Below are positions 58,195-64,000 of a stretch of DNA of 64,000 nucleotides, piece after piece. The stretch comes from Valencia hispanica (Eukaryota > Chordata > Actinopteri > Cyprinodontiformes > Valenciidae), in contig OY747716.1 in assembly GCA_963556495.2 (NCBI GenBank), positions 27,762,818 to 27,826,817 on the forward strand, in the 5' to 3' direction. The stretch's first letter is position 1. Each line of letters starts with the position of its first letter. The notes under the pieces were generated by a model that was given only the letters and a program-made list of their open reading frames with translations, was not told the origin of the DNA and made no database searches. The position numbers and the translations under genes are program-made.

Positions 58195-59800
58195 TTATTG
58201 AACATAAGATGTTGCTCCTCAAAGACTTTGTTAGTAAATGACTACTGTAATTCTTTACTATCAGGAAGTCCACAAAATGCAATTAAAAGCCTTCGGTTGA
58301 TCCAAAATCCTGCAGCAAGAGTTCTGATGAATATCAAAAAGAGAGATCACATTTCTCCTGTTTTAACTTCCCTTCATTGGCTCCCTGTTAAATCCAGAAT
58401 ATAATTTAAGATCCTCCTTCTTACATATGAAGCCCTTAATAATAAACTCCATCATACATCAGAGATCTGATTGTTCCATATGATCCTAACAGAGCCCTTC
58501 GCTCTCAGACTGCAGGTTTACTTGTGGTTCCCAGGATTTCTAAAGACAGAATGGGAGGCAGATCTTTTAGTAATCAGGCTCCTCTCCTGTGGAACCAGCT
58601 CCCAGTTTTAGTCCGTGAGGCAGACACTCTGTCTACTTTTAAGGCCAGGCTTAAAACTTTCCTTTTTGATAAAGCTTATAGCTATAGTGGCTTAGGTCAT
58701 CCTGAGCTATCTCTGTAGTTATGGTGCTATAGGGTTAGACCGTTGGAGGACAGACTGACCACATTTCTTCAATCTGCTACTTTCTCTTCTGCTACATTCC
58801 AGTTGTATTATTTGTTGTTATACCATGGTTTGGGTGAATACTCGATTTTGATTGGCTGGAGGGTGTGGGTTAAAAAGTGATAATGTACACCTAGGAAAGG
58901 TGTACCGTCAAATTCCCTGATGATAGTTCGAAATCCTTGCGCTGGCTAAAACTCTAGACGGTTACCATGGCAACGGAGACTCAACATTATTTCACAGTTG
59001 ACTCATCATAATAGCAAGACAGGCAAAACATGAGTGATTTTATCATTTCTTTTAACTTATTTGGTGAGTTTGACAACTTTGAAGACTGGGATGGTAACGT
59101 AACGTAAGGTAAAGCCACAATCTCACTTACCTTCACTGATCAACTGCTGCGGTCGGCTCGCTGCGGCCACGTTGCTTGGCAAAGCCTGTATACAGGAGAT
59201 ATTAAATAGTGCGCTCAACTTATAAAAATAAAAACCCTCAAAATTTTTACTCTAAAACACATGAAAGTATAATTAATTGATTAAATACTTCTTTCTTTCG
59301 TAAGTGACCGTGGTATAAGCGGGATAATGCCCTTCGAGGTGTCCATTATCAGAAATTAATGGACCCCGCACTCCAGTAACTGAGCATCCCTCATGTACCG
59401 TTATCAACGTTTTACACTATTTAATATAGAAAATACTCTTAAATCAGTAATTTTTTTTCTGTGTTTCTGCTCTGTCTTCTCGGACCCACACACGGTCGTG
59501 GCAGATGACCCCTCGTAAAGAGCTATGTTCTGCTGGAGGTTTCTTCCTGCTAAAGGGGAGTTTTTCCTCTCCGCTGTCGCTACATGCTTGCTCAGTATGA
59601 GGGATTGCTGAAGGATTGCTGTGGTTGGAATCTGTATCAACGGGGCGCAACCTCAAACCAATGATTCGATGCAGTCTGCTAGGATTGCTTAAATGGAAAC
59701 CAATATTTGTATGATTATATAGAAATGACTTTTCTTGTAAAGTGCCTTGAGAGGACATCTGTCGTGAATCGGCTCTATATAAATAAACTGAATTGAATTG
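58195..59800 (+). mobile_element. L2-like LINE 3' end with its UTR, interrupted
   Basis: The plus strand encodes the C-terminal LINE stretch (IKSLRLIQNPAARVLMNIKK, then SPVLTSLHWLPVKSRI; GRSFSNQAPLLWNQLPVLVR; STFKARLKTFLFDKAYSYS) with a frameshift and stop between 58404 and 58524. From about 59460 is the 3' UTR common in fish (CTCGTAAAGAGCTATGTTCT, TTCCTGCTAAAGGGGAGTTT, TTGTAAAGTGCCTTGAGAGG), ending CTATATAAATAAACTGAATTGAATTG. About 58819-59400 is foreign to this LINE and is listed separately. Confidence 0.85.
58819..59400. mobile_element. Probable DNA transposon inserted in the LINE 3' UTR
   Basis: TTATACCATGGTTTGGGTGA opens a segment that includes ACTCGATTTTGATTGGCTGG. TGACCGTGGTATAAGCGGGA near 59304 contains the inverse of the opening 11 bases with one mismatch. 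The segment continues to ACCGTTATCAA (about 59398). It resembles IS4EU/PHIS-type fish elements from memory. Ends are uncertain. Confidence 0.4.
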
Positions 59801-59987
59801 TTGGCCTTAAAAAGGTTTGTGTCAAAATGATCCAGGGTATATATTTCATTTCACTTTTTGTATCTTAACATTCTACACATAATCCTTCTTGCAGTGAGTT
59901 GTTTTTGTTCTGTATTTTCTTTTATGAGAAATGCCACATGGCATTTATCCGTTCCATGTATTATAGCTACTAAGGAATTATGTTATT

Positions 59988-60713
59988 TAGGCCTAGGCCT
60001 GGGGCGGTAACCGGAATACCGCGGTCACGTGACGCCCACCGTCTGAGTGTCTCACCTTTCATCACCGCCCATAAAAAACCCCAAAGCCCTGCACACTGGT
60101 GTGTGAGCGCAATTTTTTGTGATGCATAATAACATTTGATGTGTGTTTCTAGCCTTATCCTACATCTGTATAATGTTTTGTACTTTTGGATTTAATATGC
60201 ACACTTGAAAGCATAACACGTGTGACGCACAGCATGTCAGAACTCCCGAAAGCAGAGGCACAGGTGAAAATAAAAATGAAAAGCAACCGCCCTGAGCAGG
60301 CATCTTTGAGCCGTGGTTCCCGGACCTGGTCACAGCGGAGGCGCTGAGGGAATGTTCCAACCGGAGAATTGGGACCGCCAAGCCATGGATGCATGCACAA
60401 ATAAAGTCAGTCGCCCAGTAGAGAAGAATGGGAAGACGAAATTTAGCTATATATGGGGGCCGAAGCCTTCTCTGTGCGTAAAAGTGCCGAAGCAGGAGCT
60501 AAGGTGCGCTCCTCTCCTGGATAAGTTGCTGCATATAGGCGCAGCCGTAGTTTGGCCTCAAGGTACAGCTCGTTATGCACACGAGCAGGGTACAGCCGTG
60601 GCGCAGCGGGAGGTAGATATAAATATATATACGTTTATGGGTATATCGCAAAACCGCGGGAATTTGTTGATTACCGACCGCGGTAAGAAAAAATCTAAAC
60701 CGGCACAGCCCTA
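59988..60713. mobile_element. hAT-type MITE with exact 8-bp duplication
   Basis: Flanked by ATGTTATT at 59980-59987 and 60714-60721. Ends TAGGCCTAGGCCTGGGGCGG and, reverse-complemented, TAGGGCTGTGCCGGTTTAG. GGTAACCGGAATACCGCGGT on the left mirrors ACCGACCGCGGTAAG on the right. At 726 bp with no transposase frame it is non-autonomous. Confidence 0.85.
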
Positions 60714-60850
60714 ATGTTATTACTCCACCATAATAAACCCAAATACATGAAATACATCTTGGAGAAGTTGGCTTCTTGCAGTTTAAAATCAAAGGCTTTT
60801 TTAACTTTTCACTACCAGCCACTTGACTGTGGGAAAGGGAATAATAATAC

Positions 60851-61148
60851 TAATGGCTTGCATTTATATAGCGCTTTTCGAGACCCTCAAAGCGCTTTAC
60901 AACTCCATTATTCATCCACTCATTCACACACTGGTGGAAGCAAGCTATGATTATAGCCACAGCTGCCCTGGGGCAGGCTGACAGAAGCGAGGCTGCCATA
61001 TCGCACCATCGGCCCCTCTGGCCAACACCAGTAGGCGGAGTAAGTGAAGTGTCTTGCCCAAGGAAACAATGACATGTAGAAGGCGGAAGCTGGAGTCGAA
61101 CCCACAATTTCTGGGTCACAGGGCGACATCTCTACCACTGAACTACAG
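60851..61148 (-). mobile_element. tRNA-derived SINE with intact box A and box B
   Basis: On the minus strand the head reads CTGTAGTTCAGTGGTAGAG (box A at 61132-61145 on plus) and GGGTTCGACTCC (box B at 61092-61103). The body has AAGCGCTTTGAGGGTCTCGA and AAAAGCGCTATATAAATGCA. Both Pol III boxes look intact, so this copy may have been capable of transcription. Confidence 0.75.
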
Positions 61149-64000
61149 TATATTTAGTATACTGTGATGATACTTTACTGTGTAAAATGTGTTGGTTTAG
61201 GATAGCCTTAGTATACCTGTTTCATTTTCCTCTTCTTAATAAAGCTTTACCACAATTACAGTGTTTTTAAAATCAGTTTGGAGGAATCCTACAAGAAATG
61301 TTGGTTTTTTACCCCTGCTGAACCACCAATAAAAGTAGTCTCATTTATGATTGAACCCAAAAAAAAGATCAAGGGGATAACAGGCACATGAGGATGAAAA
61401 TTGACCAAGACTTCTGGCCTTCCGTAAAGCCTTTCTCACTCTCTTTCTTTGGTCTTTCTTTCCGTGCAAACTAAAAATGAGCATTGAAACGGCTGGATAG
61501 AGGTGCAGTGTTCATGTGGTGGTTCTGGGCTTTACAGTTAACCCCTCCTTAGAGAAATCCAGTTTGATCACATTCCTCTGAAGTATGTGGATATAGAGTA
61601 AATGGCTTTATACTCAGGCCTCCAAGCAGGTAGCTGAAGTTTTAGATAGTTTTATGGCTGTTTTTAAGGACAGGTTGAGCTGAATACCCTGCAGCAGGAA
61701 AGCCTGGACGTGTGTTTAAGTTTCAGGAAAATTTGTATTTATCTGCAGATTCCTTGTCCTCTGCCTGCGCTTTCATTCTATCTTCTCATTATGCCGTCTT
61801 TGGGACATTTTGGGCCGTAACATTCGGAAAGTGGGTGTGTTGTCACCAGCCTATGACAGCTCGTGGGTGTGACGACTATAAAAATGTAGTGATCAGTGCA
61901 AATCCCCGTCCCCTCCCTGCTGTCTGTTTACACATCTCTGCTGCACACGTACAGGCTTCCCTCAGCAGAACGGTGGAATAAAAAAAAAAATCTGCTGATT
62001 CTGCAGGGGCTCGAGTGCAGAGGTGTGGACGTGGTTATCGGCCCCTCACAATTTAACCCAGATTAAATTGTCTGGAAGTCTTATCTGATTTCCTTTTTTG
62101 TACTCTAGTTGGCTCCAGCACACCTACTGCAAGTCAACAAATGCTGCTTGTTTTTCTTCAACTTTTGCCTTGTGCCAGCTCTATTTTTGGTAAAGCATAC
62201 ATGTTTGACTGCAGCTTCTTCCCTACATCTTGCAGTTTATCTCACCTCCCCTGATGGAGCAAACTTTATTGATTATATCCAAGGAAACTGATGTCAACCA
62301 AACCTTTTTTTAGGATTAGAGCTTAATGCCAATTACTTTCATTAGGGTAGGCATCAGTCTTGATTCTTATTCCATTGACAGCCATTAGTGGGCCATTTAA
62401 AAGGCCCTCGCAGAGGGCTCTATTGTGTTTAGCCCCTCGGTGACCTGGCCAGTATGGTCATTTGCTGTCCTGTGTTATGTGAACCTGGTTTATTGCTTTA
62501 GCACCAGTTGGCATAGGTTGGGTTTGGCTGGTTTAAGAGCATTTCAAACAAAATGAGTCCATAATTGGAAGAATAAAAAGACAAAGACTGAAAGCTGTAT
62601 GAACTTGTATTTTGAGTTTTATCTCATCTTTGAATTCGTACAGAGACAATAAAGATGACCGAAAGTTTAGCTTTGCTTAAAGAACCTGCTCCGATTTGTT
62701 TTAAATTGAGCTTGACCCTTAAATCTTAATGACCTTTGACCTCCTAATTACCAACAGTTGTTTAGAAAATTAGGTAATTGGGAAAAGTAGATACTCTTCT
62801 AATCCAGCTGCAAATCTTTTTAATCCATTGTTTGTCTCTTCGACATGTTTTTATTGCATTTGTTTAAATTATTTTTAACTTTCTGTTGAAACACTAGAGG
62901 AAAATGTGTTGCAGGTTCTTGGCTTAAGTTACTAGCTTGAATAAAAAAAAGACAGAATTACAGCATTGACCATTATTTATGCATCAAAGCTTATGTCTTA
63001 ATGAAAAGCGTTCAGGTTGATGCATTTATAGACCAAAAAGAGTGGGAGTTCTTAGTTTTCTTATGTGTAATGATTAGAGAAGGAAGTTAATTTTATTGGA
63101 TGTTTTTCAATTGGTTAATCAGATGATTTCAGTCCAGTCCATTACCAATTGAGTGCAGCACCTTCACTTCTCATGATACTTCTCTTTTTGAAATCCAGAA
63201 GTTTTCCAACTGTAGAAACGACACGAATCTTCGTGTGAAATGTTTGTCTCCATAACCTTAGTGTCTAGTTTGCATGTGTGGTAAATTTAGAATAAAGCAA
63301 GATTTTTTTAAATTATAACTTTAATCCACAGACATGTGCTGAAGTAAACAAGTTATTTCCCCAAGAGCACATTAAACCTGCTGGCTCCATTTACAGTCCC
63401 TGCTATGATTTCAGTTAGAGTTGTTTTTGATTCTTTGGTCCATTTATGCTCCTCTTTACGTACATTCTCTTTTTTTATTGAACTTCTGCTTTGTAAAGAC
63501 CAAATACTTTTGTTTTGAGTCAGTTATTCCAAGTGATTACCCCTAGTTTATTAATAAATTTTTTTTAAATTGCTTTTGCAATAACCATCAGTTTGGTAAT
63601 ATCAGGCCCACGTTGCTCGTTTATTTATTCTTTTTTTTACTGTAATGCTGGATCAGTAGAGTGCTTTCAGCCTTCGATTTAGTCTGTCGTGTAGTCCAAA
63701 GATCAAGTCGGACTGTGACTGAGCATGTGACGGAGTTTAATCTTTGAGGAAATTTCTCCATAGGTGGAAAACCGATTTTATTAAGGGAAAAGAGAGCAAA
63801 CGAATGGTTGAAATAGTCACATTTATGGAAGCATTTGTTTACCCTGTTAAAACTGTTATATTACCAGAGAAAAATGAAGCTTTATTCAAGCTTCATTTTA
63901 AAATTACACTGAGACCTTCTGTAGCTCATCACTGAATTCAGCTTTTTCTGTGATGCGTTTCCAAATTCCTATATGTATTTCTTTTTTTTCCTCTTGTGGG
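61149..64000. other. Presumed ncoa2 intron, low in repeats
   Basis: The longest stretch in the right half without recognisable transposons. No coding exon is supported. Candidate regulatory motifs at 62280-62480 (several TAAT cores) and 62730-62742 (DR1) are described separately. Confidence 0.35.
62730..62742 (-). promoter_or_regulatory. Perfect DR1 nuclear-receptor motif
   Basis: TGACCTTTGACCT on plus is AGGTCA-A-AGGTCA on minus, the consensus for RXR, PPAR, HNF4 or COUP-TF binding. It lies in a repeat-poor part of the presumed ncoa2 intron. Confidence 0.45.

Noticed and set aside
60155..60822. Frames of 73-133 codons on both strands
   Set aside because: They lie within a CpG-rich non-autonomous hAT element and reflect base composition.

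Overview
The window is nuclear DNA from a vertebrate, almost certainly a ray-finned (teleost) fish. The evidence is multi-exon genes with GT-AG introns, an AT-rich background, abundant Tc1/mariner and hAT DNA transposons, L2/Rex1-type LINE pieces with the fish-typical tail (...AATAAAGTATTTTTGAATT...), tRNA-derived SINEs and long TA microsatellites. The species cannot be named from this sequence. Nothing prokaryotic, viral or organellar was seen.

Two genes can be assembled end to end. A three-exon XK-family scramblase gene, best called xkr9, lies on the minus strand at 12179-13674 (409 codons plus stop). An eleven-exon tram1 lies on the plus strand at 19884-29005 (370 residues) with a long 3' UTR to about 30.36 kb. 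From memory, the human order on chromosome 8q13 is NCOA2, TRAM1, LACTB2, XKR9. The order and orientation here fit that block, except that no lactb2 exon was found in the 6-kb interval. A CpG-rich block at 31.89-32.77 kb ends a candidate non-coding exon at a strong GTAAGT donor and sits where the ncoa2 5' exon is expected. On that reading, 32.2-64 kb is mostly the first intron of ncoa2, but no ncoa2 coding exon is visible.

Layout: 0-12 kb is intergenic with a LINE 3' end, several decayed Tc1 copies and a SINE. 12.2-13.7 kb is xkr9, followed by one unassigned exon-like ORF at 14.12-14.25 kb. 18.06-19.57 kb is a truncated hAT transposase gene facing away from tram1. 19.6-30.4 kb is tram1, with a Tc1 relic in intron 2 and a Tc1 relic plus a 1.4-kb hAT element in intron 9. 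31.9-32.8 kb is the candidate ncoa2 promoter. 33-64 kb is transposon-rich: a nearly full-length broken LINE (48.0-50.95 kb), a Tc1 element split by a BED-finger hAT element (44.6-46.75 kb), two more hAT elements with exact 8-bp target duplications (55.36-56.47 and 59.99-60.71 kb) and an L2-like LINE 3' end (58.2-59.8 kb).

The points most worth following are the tandem DEVE-type repeat at the XKR9 C-terminus where a caspase switch is expected, the nested transposons with exact target duplications, a LINE-tail insertion inside the LINE's own ORF, several perfect snap-back hairpins, and a perfect DR1 nuclear-receptor site in the presumed intron of a nuclear-receptor coactivator gene.
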